Shown here: piece after piece, positions 10,978 through 22,879 of the stretch
Numbering within the stretch: position 1 is the stretch's first letter
How the letters are laid out: every line of letters begins with the position of its first letter
Assembly (NCBI GenBank): GCA_020746995.1
Contig: JAGPXD010000002.1
Location: forward strand, 7,316,001 to 7,380,000
DNA from: Plectosphaerella cucumerina
Lineage: Eukaryota; Ascomycota; Sordariomycetes; Glomerellales; Plectosphaerellaceae
Direction: 5' to 3'
Length of the DNA stretch: 64,000 nucleotides
Made by a program: the position numbers and the translations under genes
Notes under the pieces: generated by a model
What the model saw: only the letters and a program-made list of their open reading frames with translations
Told to the model about the DNA's origin: nothing
Database searches by the model: none

Positions 10978-13900
10978 TTAGACAACGCTAGAAAACCCGA
11001 CCACAACATCCTCCACGACGGCCGAGCAGACCCACCTCGTGGTCTGCGACACGATGCTGGAAATGACAGACGATGGCAAAGAAATGTCTGTAGAGCTGAT
11101 GGCAGATGACTCGGCCGAGAAGGCAGACGAGGCGGTGAGCGTGCTCGACGGCTCAAGGGAGGAAGGATCCAGAGAAGACGCCGAGATGGTGGAAGAGACG
11201 TCCTCGGAGATGGTGGAGCTAGCATCAACGCCGCTGGGTGCGGCGGTGCTGAGAACCTCGGAACTGAAGACGGAAGAGGGCACCTCGGAAGAGGCCTCGG
11301 TGCTGCTAGGCTCGGCGGAACTGAGGACGTCGGAGGAAGGCTCAACACTGCTAGATTCAGCAGAGCTGGCGGCGGAGGAGGGGAGCTCCGACGACGAGAT
11401 GGCCTCGGTGCTGCTGGCCTCGGAGATGACAGAGGAGGGTGCGCTGGATGGGACGGCACTGGAGGGCTCGGCGGAGGAGACGATGTCCGAGGAGGTGGGC
11501 GCGGCAGAGGAGACAACTGACGAGGGAGCCGCAGAGGAGACAGCTGACGAGGGAGCCGCAGAGGAAGTCGACGCAATGACGGTCGACGTTGCTCCGGAGC
11601 CAGGGATGAGCTCGTACATGTCCAGACGGCCACCAGCACCACAGAATTGTTGCTATGAAGATGTCAGCTCATGTCATCAAGGGGTCAATCCCTTTCGAAA
11701 AGGGCACTCACAGCATTGCCCTTGCACAGCATGCTGCACTGGGCGGTGTCGGTGAGCACGGAACCGGCATTCAGGGTGTTTCCACAGCGGCACTCGCGAG
11801 AGTACTCGATGCCAGAGTACCTGTAGTTGTCCGCCAGACAGAACGCCGTGCAGGACTGGACAGTCATGTCATCGGAAGCGTAAGTCTTGCCAGTCAGGGC
11901 GCGGCCGGTGGTGGCGGTTGTGTAGCAGCCGAGCCATGAGTAATCGCCGACCTGCTTGACATGCTCGGGACCCGAGGGGGGCGCACTCGGGCTGACGTTA
12001 CGGTACACCGAGAGCTTGCGGAAGCCACCGCAGCGGCCAAAGGTCGTACCGGCACAGCTGCTGGAGCAGTCCGCCTCAGGGACGCGCAGGGCAGCTGCGT
12101 CGAGCTCCCAGCCTGCGAAGCACTCACGGCCGTACGTGAGACCGAAGTAGTTGTACGGGCCACCGTTGGCGCTGCTGAATGTGGCGCAGAACTCGGCCGA
12201 CATGCTGTCTGAAGCCGTGTTTCGCGCACCGAGGGAACGCTTGCCGTCGACAAGGTCGTTGAAGCAGCCGTAGTACTCCCACTTGCCGTTGCCTGCGGTG
12301 GCGGGCTGGTTCGGGTTCAGGGGCGAGGCCGGGACAGAGCCGCTGGGAACGGCAGCACTCGAGGTGGTCGTGGAGGGCACAGAGATGCTCGAGGTGGTCG
12401 TAAGGGAAATAGCAACGCTGGAGGTTGTCGCAACGCTGGAAGTTGTCGAAGGCGGCGCAACACTCGAGCTACTCGTGAGAGAGACCGGAGCGCTGGAGGT
12501 TGTCGTAGGAGCGGCGGCAGAAGAGGTGGAGGACTGAACGGGAACTGATGACGAGCTGGTGGGAGACTGGCCGGCCTGGATGGAAGCCAAGAAGGCCGGG
12601 ATATCGATGGCCTCGGAATCAGCAAAGACGGACATGTAGCCGCCGTCTCCGCCGCAGGCCTGAGTATCATCGCCCATGCAGCTGAACGTGCACCGGTTCT
12701 CGCGAGGATCAGACCAACTCTGCGGGTGACGGAACTCATTGCCTGTCCAGCACTCGCGGCGATATTGGACGCCGGCCCAGATGCCTCCTCGCGCTCCAAC
12801 GAGGTTTTGGCACTGCTCCTGTGTGTTGGTCTGCTGCTGAGCGGCGGTGTTGATCTGATTCTGCAAGTTACGTCCCATGGAAGTGTCCGAGAAGCAACCG
12901 ACGTATTGGTACCTAGCCATGCCATTGGCAAGGAGGGGCCCAGTCTGCTTCGGCACGACGCGCACACCGAGCTTGATCTCATGGAGTCCGGAGTCGGCGC
13001 CAGTCGTAGCGTTGAGGCCATCAGTGGTGAGGGCCCAAGATGAACGAATGACCTGAATAGGTGTGTTGGGCTGCAGCGGCGAAGAACGAACGGCAATGTT
13101 GCCAATCTCACACGCGTCGGGGTGGACGGCGACACCCTCGGCAAGGTCGTGGGCCGGGTTGACGGCGAAGAGCTGGGGGGCATCGGGAGGCTTGGAGATG
13201 GTGATTGTCATGGTGGAGCCTCCGTCGTTGCAGACGCGGATCTGGGAGGTGGCCGAGTCGCCGGCGGTGACGTCGCCGAAGGAGAAGCTGTAGTTGGGCT
13301 CGAGGTTGGTCCAGCCGCCAGCGCCATCGGCGACTTCAAAGCGGGCGATGGGAGGGCTGCGAACGCCGGCGGTGAGGTTAAGGGTGACGTCGCCGCCGTC
13401 GGACCAGACGGTGATGAGGCTGCCGTAGTCGCCGACGGTGGAGCCCTCGAAGCGGGCGGCAATGTTGATGCGCTCGCCCGAGGCAATGGTGTCGCCGGCG
13501 GCAGGGAAGTTGTCCGAGGAGAAGCCGGAGCCGAGGTCGGTGCCGGAGATGTTGGCAGTGCCGGTGGCAACGCCGAGGATGGTCAGGGAGCCGTTGCCGG
13601 AGTTCTCGAGGCTGAGGGACGCGTCGAGGAAGGTCGTGGCGCCGGGGTACAGGACGATGTCACCGAAGGGAGTTTGGCTCGAGGTGGTGTGCAGGAAGGG
13701 GCCCTGCGAGACGGCGACACCCTCGAGGGAGACGATGGCGCTGGAGCCAAACTCGGCGGCGACGTCAAGGTCCAGGGTCAGGGTGGAGGTGATGACGCCT
13801 GGGGTGACGGAGCCAGGGGTCTCGAGGTCCCAGGAGACGCCAAAGGTGAAGCTGGAGCCGGCGGCGACGCGGCCGGTGGGCAGCGAAGAAGCATCGCACT

Positions 13901-15701
13901 TGAACGAGGGATTGGCGATGTCGCAGCCGGTGACGGAAAGGGCGGCGTTGGCAGTGCAGCTGACGGTAGCAGTGGTGGTCTGGCCGAGCTCGAGGGAACC
14001 AAAGTCGACAGGCGAGCAGGTGACGGCCTGGGCAACAGGAGAGCCGAGACAGAACAAGCGGTGGCCCTGAGCCTGGTAGTAGACGCGGCCGTCACCGAAG
14101 ACGGGACGCTGAAACTTGTTGGCACCGCGCAGAGGGCGCGGCAGGGGAATCTCGATCATCTCGCCATTCTCGGGAACGGCCTTGAACGCGCGCAGACCGT
14201 CGGTGACATCGGTGATCCAGACGATGCCGGTGCCGGGCTGGCCGTTGGTCGATGTGACAGTCATCTGACCGACACCAACGCGGCCGGCCGAAGTCCACGT
14301 GGAGCGTCCGGCCTCGGAGAAGACAGGACGGCCCTCGGCGTCGTGACCGAGACGGAAGGCTTGCAGGGGGAAGCCAATGGTGGTGACGTAGACGTAACCG
14401 CCCTCGTGGGGGTAGCTGCCCCAGCCGCCGTAGACGGAGCCGGGCAGCTCGATGGTCTGGATGGTCTTGTCGAGACCGCCGGGTCCGTTGCGGAAGCCGC
14501 CGAGGTCGTTGGCATTGAGGACGTAGGCGCGGCGGGCCTTGCCTGCGATGATACCCATGCGGTTGACCCCGGTGCCCTTGAAGACTGTAGGGTCGAGGAT
14601 CATGAACCCGCCGGATCCGACATCGCGATCGGCTGCGTTGAGCCCTGTGTAGTCGTAGGGCTGGAAGTAGTCAATCTGGGACCACTTGCCGTCGGCGGAC
14701 AGCTCCATGCGCACGGTGCTGTGGGAGAGGGTGGACATGGGGTCGCGGCCGTTGGCGGGAAGGTTGCCGTTATGCATGCCCTGGCCGTTGCCAGTGGTGA
14801 AGTAGAGGGCGTTGCCGATGGTGGGCAGACCGAATCCCGATTGCCAGATGCCGGCCTTGCCGCCCTGCTCGGTGGCGATGTCCAGGGGCTGGGGCGAAGG
14901 GGCGCCCGGCGGGTACTCGGTTGCCCAGATGCTGGTAACACCAACGTTGGGCTGCTTGCTGACGGCGACAAGATAACCGGTGTAGTTCCAGCGGCCGCAG
15001 TGGGAGCCGAAGCCAGCGACGATGTGGCCGTTGATCTCACTTAGCGAGGGGCGCTGGAGGGCGACGCCTCCGACGAAGTAGCGCGCGCGGTCGTTGTCGG
15101 CGGTGTTGCCGTCGATGAGGGTGGGGAATCCGGTGACATCCTCGAGCGAAGGGATGTGGATGGCATACATTTTGTAGATGCCGTTGATGGTGTCCTCGGG
15201 GACGCCCTCGCGGTAACCCTTTGACATGACGTACATGATGCTGGTGGCCGGGTCGATGAGAGGGGTGCCGGTGATGCCGATGTAGTTGGGGATGTCGCCG
15301 CAGTTTGCGTGTTCGCGTCTGAAGGGCTGCTGCAGTTGCCTCTGCTTGATGAGGGTGCCCGTCTTGGCGTCAAAGATGCGGATGATGTTCTTCTCGGACG
15401 AGGTGATGATGAGCTCGGAGCCGCCAGCGGGCGTGTAGACGAGGGGCTTGGCGAGGAACAGCTCGTTAGAGTCGTCGGAGGCAAACTCCCAAAGGGTGCG
15501 GAAGTTGGACGAGCCGACGAGGCCCGGGTCCATGTTGTGGTTGGGCAAATGACCGGATTGAGTAACATCCTGTGAGCGTCAGTCATTGCTTGAGGCGAAA
15601 CTGGAGATGGGGTCACTTACAACATCGCGGATAGAATCAGTACCCGCAAGCGTGCTGACGAGCGCGGGAAGCGCCGCCAACACACCGAAAACCCACCTCA
15701 T
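10978..15701 (-). CDS. Large secreted multidomain protein: beta-propeller, Ig-like repeats, three WSC domains, Ser-rich tail
   Basis: Exons 15621-15701, 11712-15569 and 10978-11652 give 1537 aa. Both introns (51 and 59 nt) keep frame, and the second falls inside WSC3. Residues 1-20 are a signal peptide (MRWVFGVLAALPALVSTLAG). Residues about 35-540 look like a quinoprotein/PQQ-type beta-propeller (repeats with GTP, DAKTG, TGNGQG). Residues about 545-900 resemble two or three ASH/Ig-like beta domains (VDFGSLELGQTTTATVSC). Three WSC domains follow at about 913-1009, 1124-1218 and 1238-1326, each starting Y-x-G-C-[FY], with a Ser/Thr-rich linker between the first two. The end is a 210-residue Ser/Ala/Pro repeat tail, probably O-mannosylated. 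No clear membrane segment or GPI signal is seen. WSC domains bind glycans. The protein is probably wall-bound or secreted, and no enzymatic activity is shown. Confidence 0.88.
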
Positions 15702-18294
15702 GCTGAAGGATTATTACAAGTATATCGGGGGTGGACACCACAATGAAGGGGTTCTGGTAAAGAGTGACTGTGACGGCTGGCCGTTCGGGAAGGCGAACAG
15801 CGAAGCGGCGCCAGGGAGGTTTGGTGAGGCGAGGGGAGGTCGAGGATGACGGCTGGCTGTCTCCGACGAGGGGAGGACGCGGGTCGGATATTAACATCGC
15901 GACAGGCGAGCAGCAGCGCAGACGCAAGTCGGCAGGCCGCCAAGAGGGCAATCAGATAGCGCTTGCAGCCGTGGGCTGGGCCGGGTGCATGGCGACGGGG
16001 ATGTGCATGGCGGACGGGGATGGGAGCATGGGTCACCACACCACCAGAGGCAGACGGGCTTGGTTCGGTTGCCTGGCTTTGACTTGGTTACAGGACATCT
16101 AGACGATGGTCAGTCAGTACACGAGCAACGAGGGGTTAGTCTAGATGCGAGTAATAGATGTACCAGCATAGTCAAAGGTATCGAGCAGATGAGATCTGAG
16201 TGCTGAGGCAGGCCGGAGCAAGCCGCTGGCTTGTTGACGATGATGCGCCAAGAGAGGCTGTCCAGGGCTCCTCTTGGTGCCGCGGCGCCGAGAGCATGGA
16301 TAAGTCCGCCCGAGCTCCAGCGGGGGGGCATCCCGACCTTTCTGTATTGAGTGATGACGGGAGGGGCTGCCAAGCTGACGGCTCAGGCGACTGAGTTGGA
16401 GGCTTGGAGCACTGCCCGCGGCAGCGTTGGTCGTTCCGCCGTTTGATGGACACGGAGGACGAGGATGCGTCGGTGTGCTGCAGTTGCATGGTGTGAGATC
16501 GAGGCGTGGCCGTTGGCATCTCAACCTGGATGGCGTTCTGGCGCAAACGGCCCGAGAGCCATGGTCGCAACGGCGCACACGCAACAACAAACGGCGCGCG
16601 GGATGGTGACAGTCAATCGGTCGGTCGGTGACAGACAGTGACCGGAGGACAATTGGGTGTGAAGAGGGGGCAAGAACTGCAGCGGCCAAGAGTCCGAGCC
16701 CTGTCGTCGAATTCAGGAACGATCCGGCCCTCCGGGGTTCGTCGCTCCTTCCAACCACGTTAAAGGCCCTGTGTTCCTGACGAGACGCCTGATTGGTTGG
16801 ATGAATGGCGGGGCAGCACGCCTTGCCCCATCTGGCCTACGGTGCTTGGCCCCATTCTGGCTATGCCCCTTCTGGAAGCTCGCCCCTGACTAGCGCGACG
16901 CCCGCTGAAAAGCCACGCTATTGATTTGGCTCTGGTGGTGTTCCTCCGTCGGCCGACCACCAAGACCACTTCTTCATTGCTCCCAACGGTCAAGGAGTTT
17001 TTGCTCCAGCGTACCATATGGGCATCGTAAGATCGTCATTGTTCGTTGGATTGATGTCTTGGAAATGGCCATGGAGTTTGGCACCTCTTATCGTGGGGAA
17101 TTGCGATGACGGGAACAATCTGGGCAGAGTGCGGTTTTCCCCTGGTTTACCCCTGAATCTCAACCGCCCAACTTGAACTCGCCTCGATGCATCCACCCGC
17201 CGCCCACCGCTGCGCTGCACCACTTCAGCTGGCTGTCGGTCGCCAGTGACACGCGGCCAGCGCCCATCCTACTGAGGTTAAGCTTAAACCTCGCGAACAC
17301 GGACAAACGAAGGGCACCCGATCCACCCCAGACCCCTATCGTACGAGCTGAGAGTCGTCGACTTTTCCCCATTGTCGAGTCCGAACCGTCAAACCAGACG
17401 CTGCGACCATCGGACGTGCTCCATCAGTCGAGCCGTTCGTCACCTGCTCGAGGGGCTTCCTCCCAACGGCCACCGTTCATGTCACTTTTACCCGATGCCA
17501 TCCTGCATATTGCCGTACCGCCCGCCCGTCCATCACCGGCCGTTTTCCTCCACCTCCTCAACCCGGGCTCGGTGTGGCGAGATTGCATCTCGTCTCCGAG
17601 GAGCAGTCAGGTAAACACACTGCTCCCGCCCAGTCTCTGCCCATCGCCATCACACCACCGCACGCTCGTATCGGGCCAAGCTGACATGGACCAACTCTCC
17701 TTCCCTTTTCGCTCCGCTAGCCTCGCGGCATCACAGCCTCCCTGGTCTCGGCATCCTTCAGGCGACAGGCCTCTCTCTACCTCAGGCCCAGTTCGTCCCA
17801 GTCTCTCGGTTCAGGTCGGTCGCGTCCGTGTCGGAGCGTCTTGGCACTGCACGCTTCCAAAGCCTGGAAGCACACGACGTCGCAATCCGCCACTTCGTCC
17901 ACGATGCAGCTACGGGCTATTGAATACCTGCATGTTCCAGCCCGGCGGGGGCCGCGAGACCGCCTCTACAGAGGTGTTGAAAATGCAGATTGACCATGTC
18001 GATCGTCCGGAGCCCCCTCTGTCTCTCCCCAGCGCACCACGCGGTCCCCTGGATAGCTTGGCGGGGCATCCGGGGCAAGTGGATTGACAGAAGCCGCGAT
18101 GTCACCAGGATCACCGCAACAACCTGGGAGCCGCCCCTTCCCCGCTTCTAGGCTCCTTGAGGTCATCACCGTTTCGCCGAGCTCTTCGACAAGCACACAT
18201 GACGAATTTGAAGGCATTTCTCTTTGGTCTCGTGTATCTATCTACCTGGGGCCAGCACACCCTCAGATGGTCCAATCCGCACCTCTCATCATGC
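15702..18294. other. Intergenic region, 2.6 kb
   Basis: It lies between the WSC gene start and the RNase stop. A 304-codon frame at 17173-18087 has a random composition rich in Pro, Ser and Arg, no domain and no splice support, so it is not called. The left part should hold the WSC promoter. No tRNA or transposon ends were seen. Confidence 0.5.
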
Positions 18295-19689
18295 CTACAC
18301 CGCCGTCCAAGTGAACTGGACAGTGACAGCATTGGCCTCAGTGTAGACAATGCCCTGCGTAGTTCCCGAGGGAACAGACGCCGCATAGAAGGTCGACGAA
18401 CCCCCATACGTCAGGTATGTTCCATCGAAGCCAAAGGCAGAAGCCACCGCCACCGACGTGCCGCAGAGGAGAGACGAGTCATCCTGAACAGCACAGCGAC
18501 CACGGCTGGAGTTGAGAGCAAATGTGCCATCGGCGGCAGGGGTAGCGGTGTACGTCGCGGGAGTGCCGCCGCCACGGTACCAAGTCCCGGCTGTGATGAG
18601 GAATCCGCCGTTGGACACGCCGGGCAAGACGGCGTAGAAGCGACCACGACCCGAAAGGGTCGAAGACGGGGAAGATGGGGTTGGGGCGGAAGCCGATGTC
18701 GTTGTCGATGCGGCAGTGGACGAGTAGACGGTGCTGAGGGTCGGCACTGTCGAGACAGACTCGGCTGAAGACGAAGAGATGGTCGAACTGACGACAGCGC
18801 TGCTGGAGATGATGACAGTGCTGGAGCTGCTGGAGGGCGTTGAGGATAGCGAGGATGTAGGAGCCGTCGTCCTCTTCTTCGGCAGGTACTTGATGCCCTC
18901 AGCCGGGCACGACGAGGGCGATCCCACCGGAGCAGCAGGCAGGAACTTGCCACCCTGCACAGAGCCCTGCACGTTGAAGTGGTACCAAAGCTCATTGATC
19001 TCCCCGTTCTTGTTGCAGTTGACAACGACGTTCTGGCCGTGGCTGGCAGCCAGGGCCGCCTCGATCTGCTTCAGCGTGTACCTCGCCGTCTCCGAAGGCG
19101 CCACGCCGGCATCCTCGAGCCACTTGTACGAGGGCAGGGTCTTGAAGAGTGCGACGGTCCGCTTGAAGTAGTCCACGACCTCCTGGCCCGGAGTGTAGCC
19201 GGGGTAGCAGGTGGGCTCGAGGGTGCTCATGCAAGTGCCGTGCTTGTTGAACTCATGCTCCCAGAAGTCCTCGTCGTCGCCGGCCTGGTCTTTCCAGAAT
19301 GTCTCCATGTATGACAGCGTGCATGGTGCGTCGGCTTGGAGGATGGCGGTGATGTTGGAGTACTCCCTATCAGGGGCGCAGAACTGCTCCCACGTGCCAT
19401 CGCAGTTGTCAGGCCTGGAGAGTCAGCAAGGTTCTCAACGGTCTTGGATGACAGATGGAGCGCACCAGAGACCGTGGATGGTCCACGAGTCATCGGGACC
19501 TGTAGCAGGCGCCGTATCCCAGAACTGGGTGAGCAGGATCTGGCCGCCGGGGGCATTGAAGCAGCATGTGTCCTCGTACACGGTCGTGTTGTGGCAGCTC
19601 AGCGGCACGTCGAGGGGGCACGAGACAGAGTTGAACGCCAAGGCGCCGCTGGCAGCGGCCACGACAGCCATCGAGGTACGAGTAAACAT
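18295..19689 (-). CDS. Secreted ribonuclease T2 with Rny1-like C-terminal domain
   Basis: Exons 19466-19689 and 18295-19414 (51-nt intron, GTGCGC donor) give 447 aa. The start is the ATG at 19689, which opens a signal peptide (MFTRTSMAVVAAASGALA). The first catalytic segment WTIHGLWP is built across the splice (the intron splits the Trp codon of LWP), and the second is FWEHEFNKHGTC. Both active-site His are present, as are the paired Cys expected of the family. After the catalytic domain (to about residue 255) comes a Ser/Thr-rich linker of about 75 residues, then a C-terminal domain of about 115 residues (GRGRFYAVLPGV...), as in yeast Rny1 and related fungal enzymes. It degrades single-stranded RNA in the vacuole or outside the cell. 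A TATAAG box lies about 70 bp upstream. Confidence 0.93.
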
Positions 19690-20465
19690 TCTGGCTTGCG
19701 AGAGGAGCGAACGCAATACTCGCGCACCAATCGACTTTACATGACTAGCACCAGGGTCTTATACCTCGAGTGTTAACCAGCCTCGGTATTTGATCAATCA
19801 CGATAAGTGTGTCGATCCAAGGCGGAGATCCCCTATCAGCGATTCAGAGCTGCGAGCTTCACCCCGTGGTTGAAGTCGGCATCCGCCGCCCGTGCCGGAC
19901 CCCGACCCCACGTGCTGAGCTAGAGCACAGATTGTAGCTTTTGGGAAGGTCAAATGGGGCTCGTTGGGTAACAATTGGACTGGCGGGCTGCAAGCCGGAA
20001 CTCGGCAGCCAGTGGCAATGCGCGATCCTGGCAGCTTGGCCGTGGATCCGGTGGACGTTGCATCCACGTGCTTCTGCAAAAGGTCCGTTTGATAAAGAGA
20101 AGCACCATGGCATCTTCTTTCTGCCTAGCTGTATGTCCCTCAGCTGTCTTCCGAATCCTCTTTTTCAACTTTGCAGTTGTTTGATTTCTCAGAAAGTGAA
20201 GTTCTCAACTGGCGTGGACCCAATTCTAAGTTCTTGCAGGAGGACGTGTCCATCCCAAAATCGGGGCAGTCAGGGTGATTCACAAAGAACCCTCAGAGAG
20301 GAGAGCCTTTTTTTAGGATTTTTTTCAAGAAATTTGAAATAAGCTTCCCCATCGCCACGGAGTCTAGGGCTGGCCACTGATGCCACACTGCCATGACGGC
20401 AATCACCACCAAGCCTCCTAGGCTCCGCCTTTGCTCTTCATGCCACGCTCCTCGTCGTCCACGCT
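19690..20465. other. Intergenic region, 776 bp
   Basis: Promoter of the RNase gene on the left and 3' region of the next leftward gene on the right. T-rich and A-rich tracts occur near 20310-20340. No gene is supported. Confidence 0.55.
19758..19763 (-). promoter_or_regulatory. TATA box of the RNase T2 gene
   Basis: TATAAG on the minus strand, 69 bp upstream of the ATG. Position fits a short-leader fungal promoter. Confidence 0.5.
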
Positions 20466-21824
20466 TCAAACCCATGAGCCAATCACTTTCTTATCCTCCT
20501 CTGCCTCAACTTCATCCAAGACCTCAATCTTGCGCTTCCTGGTCGCCTGGCCCTCAGAAACCCCGGCAGCCGGCAAACGAGAACCAGCCATTGTCTCTGC
20601 CGCATGCTGCTCTGCCTCCTTCCGTTTCTCATAGATGAGAAAGGCCTGCTGCTCGATCGAACGCACCGCTTCATGCTCTGCACAAATCATGATCTCCCCG
20701 GAGAAGCAGGCAAGTTCAGGACCGTACTCTCTGTCAGTGTCTTCTTGATCGTCAGGGTCCCACTCTGGCCATTTGCCCTCCCTGTCATACCAGTCTGCCT
20801 TGCACCGGCGAAGAAGAGCTGCCACTCGCTGGTAGCGATCGTCGATACGGAGGGAAACGATTTCCTGGTATTGGCAAGCGATGCAGACGACGACGTACTT
20901 CCAGTAGGGCCAACCCCTCTGCTCCTTGGAGGATTCCGGACGCTGACTAGTGCCGTTGATCCATTCAACAATTTGCAGCTCATGCGTGCTGCCGGAGTCC
21001 GCACCGGCCAGCTTGTCGACGTACCAATCCTTGGCCTCCTCAATAGCCATGCTGAGTTCGGGGTGAGGATCGGTGAATCGCTGCATGGTTGAAAGCTCGC
21101 AAATTTGCTCCGAGATGCTCATCAAGACAGCGCCGTTGATATTGAACTGGGAGAACCACTCGCAGTTAGGCTGGCCGGTGATCTTTTCGGCCACTGCCGA
21201 AAGGCGAATGCGGAAGGAGGGAGAGTTTGCGAGGAGCAAGTGAGTACGGTCGTTCTGGAGTGCCCGCTGAATAGTACGAAGTAGAGCCTTTTCGAACGTT
21301 GATTCCGAAAGTCCGGTTCCAGTGGCAATAACGGCTCGTCGAGCCTCGTACCCATTGCCATAAATTTCCTCTGCCCGTCGCATGATGGCATGAAGTCCAT
21401 CAATGGCTAAGATGTCAGTCGCAATGTCTGTCTGAGCCTCGGCAGACCTGAGTTGCTCAAGTATTTCCAAACCCATGAGACCCTTGGAGTCAATGATCTG
21501 CAAAGCATAGGCTATGCCAATCTCCTTCATCCACGCCGCCAGTTCCGGAGGGAATTCGTTGTCATCCCTTTCCAAAAGGCAAGCCAAAATGCCTATCAGG
21601 ACGTAGCCACCTGTATCTTTGTAGTGTCTCTCTTGGATTTCGCCCCTGAAGAGGAAATTTGCAATGTGGTCCAGATTGCAATCGTCATCAGCACGGTCGC
21701 TGGTCTTACAAAGACCGTATGCGTAGGTCTTGAAGGAATCTGCCCACAACTTCAAGTCTTTCTCTCTATTGCGCAGAAAATCGGCGGGCCAGGAACATCG
21801 CTCCGCTGGGAAGTAGGTCGCCAT
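20466..21824 (-). CDS. Hypothetical protein, 452 aa, family not recognised
   Basis: A single open frame from the ATG at 21824 (MATYFPAERCSW) codes 452 aa. It has no signal peptide and no membrane segment. The sequence is acidic and helix-rich, with many Glu/Ala/Leu, and the C-terminal 40 residues carry a nuclear-localisation-like basic cluster (ATRKRKIEVLDE) inside an acidic stretch, so it is probably intracellular and possibly nuclear. The same frame stays open upstream of this ATG to about 22050 without another ATG. A good donor (22098-22103) and a TACTAAC branch sequence (22058-22064) lie further upstream. The 5' end may therefore be a spliced leader or a longer N-terminus. I see no motif that allows a function. 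Confidence 0.68.
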   Translation of the reverse strand: MATYFPAERCSWPADFLRNREKDLKLWADSFKTYAYGLCKTSDRADDDCNLDHIANFLFRGEIQERHYKDTGGYVLIGILACLLERDDNEFPPELAAWMKEIGIAYALQIIDSKGLMGLEILEQLRSAEAQTDIATDILAIDGLHAIMRRAEEIYGNGYEARRAVIATGTGLSESTFEKALLRTIQRALQNDRTHLLLANSPSFRIRLSAVAEKITGQPNCEWFSQFNINGAVLMSISEQICELSTMQRFTDPHPELSMAIEEAKDWYVDKLAGADSGSTHELQIVEWINGTSQRPESSKEQRGWPYWKYVVVCIACQYQEIVSLRIDDRYQRVAALLRRCKADWYDREGKWPEWDPDDQEDTDREYGPELACFSGEIMICAEHEAVRSIEQQAFLIYEKRKEAEQHAAETMAGSRLPAAGVSEGQATRKRKIEVLDEVEAEEDKKVIGSWV

Positions 21825-22879
21825 GATTTGATAGAAGATATGACGCAATTGCGTGTCCGGAGTTGGTGATGGAAGTGGAGGCGTCGAGGGATGCCTTTGG
21901 ACCTCGGCTTCAAGATGATGAAGGTAGCAAAGTTCCACTACTTGTGGCTTTGGATGCAGGGGACAAAATGCTTTTGTTGTCGAGACTATGTGGCCGGGTC
22001 TTGACGAGCTTGCATTAGACTCCTCGAAGTGCAGGGAAATTTCAGAATCGTGGAGAAGTTAGTAAATCAAATGGGAACATGAGAGTGTTGCGCTGAGACT
22101 TACGGGAGACGCCTAACGTCGAAGTCGGTTGAAGCACTTGATCACGAGATGAGGGAGGGTGGAGTTGGAAAGAATTTCTTGGGTTGGAGGAAAGGAGGAA
22201 ATGCTGGTATTTACAATAGAAGTTCCTAGCCTCCGTCACTTCCTGTTAAGTCAATTAAATGAGTGCCTTCCAAATCTTCACGTCTTTCCGATGAATCTAG
22301 AAGAGGCAGGTACTTTCCAAGAAAATCTGGACGGAGCGACCACGTCGAGCGATGCGAATAAGCGGGAGCGTAGCTGGAAACCTCGTATCCTTTGTATTTC
22401 GAGCGATCCGAGTGAGAGGAGAGAGCCAGGTTCCAAAGCAGCACTCAGTTTTGTCAATATATACCTTAGAACTTCTAGAATGTTTGTTTCCGTCTAGCCA
22501 TCCTTCAGTTGTAGCGATTAGGTGGCACTCGAGTTCATGTGCACACCTTTGTCAATTTCTGAGTCGATTAATGTTTTCCGGGCCCGTTTATCCTCTTATT
22601 CCAGCTCAAGTAAGCAGAGGCCGACAGGTGCCTTTAAGTTTCGGGCTGACCGACCTCTTTCGTTGACTGACCGAGTCCCAGCTTGGAAGTCTCGGTCACG
22701 GTCGGTGTGATACCTACCCCCCGCAGTCCCACCAGGCAGCAGTGGCAGGGGGCAGGAGTTCGTCCATTCACAGTGTTGTTGGTTGGTTTAGGAAGCGAGA
22801 CTTGAGCTCAATAAATCTCTCCGTCGCCGCGAGATCCTAACTTCTCTTGCTGCTTCAATCTTCCAACTTGGTGCTCACA
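21825..22879. other. Divergent promoter region with probable 5'-leader intron
   Basis: The left side belongs to the leftward hypothetical gene. On the minus strand a GTAAGT donor at 22103-22098, a perfect TACTAAC branch sequence at 22064-22058 and a possible AG acceptor at 22024-22023 suggest an 81-nt leader intron. The right side should contain the F-box gene promoter. No other gene is supported. Confidence 0.45.

Noticed and set aside
11039..11755. 238-codon antisense frame with repeated Glu/Ser blocks
   Set aside because: It is the complement of the Ser-rich tail of the WSC protein; its repeats only reflect that tail.
13122..15044. A 640-codon frame antisense to the WSC gene
   Set aside because: It mirrors the GC-rich third codon positions of the real gene, is rich in Gly, Ala, Asp and Val, has no domains, and the opposite strand has signal peptide, splice sites and WSC motifs.
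17173..18087. 304-codon frame on the plus strand
   Set aside because: Composition is Pro/Ser/Arg-rich without any domain or intron logic, and it lies in a spacer with competing frames on the other strand.
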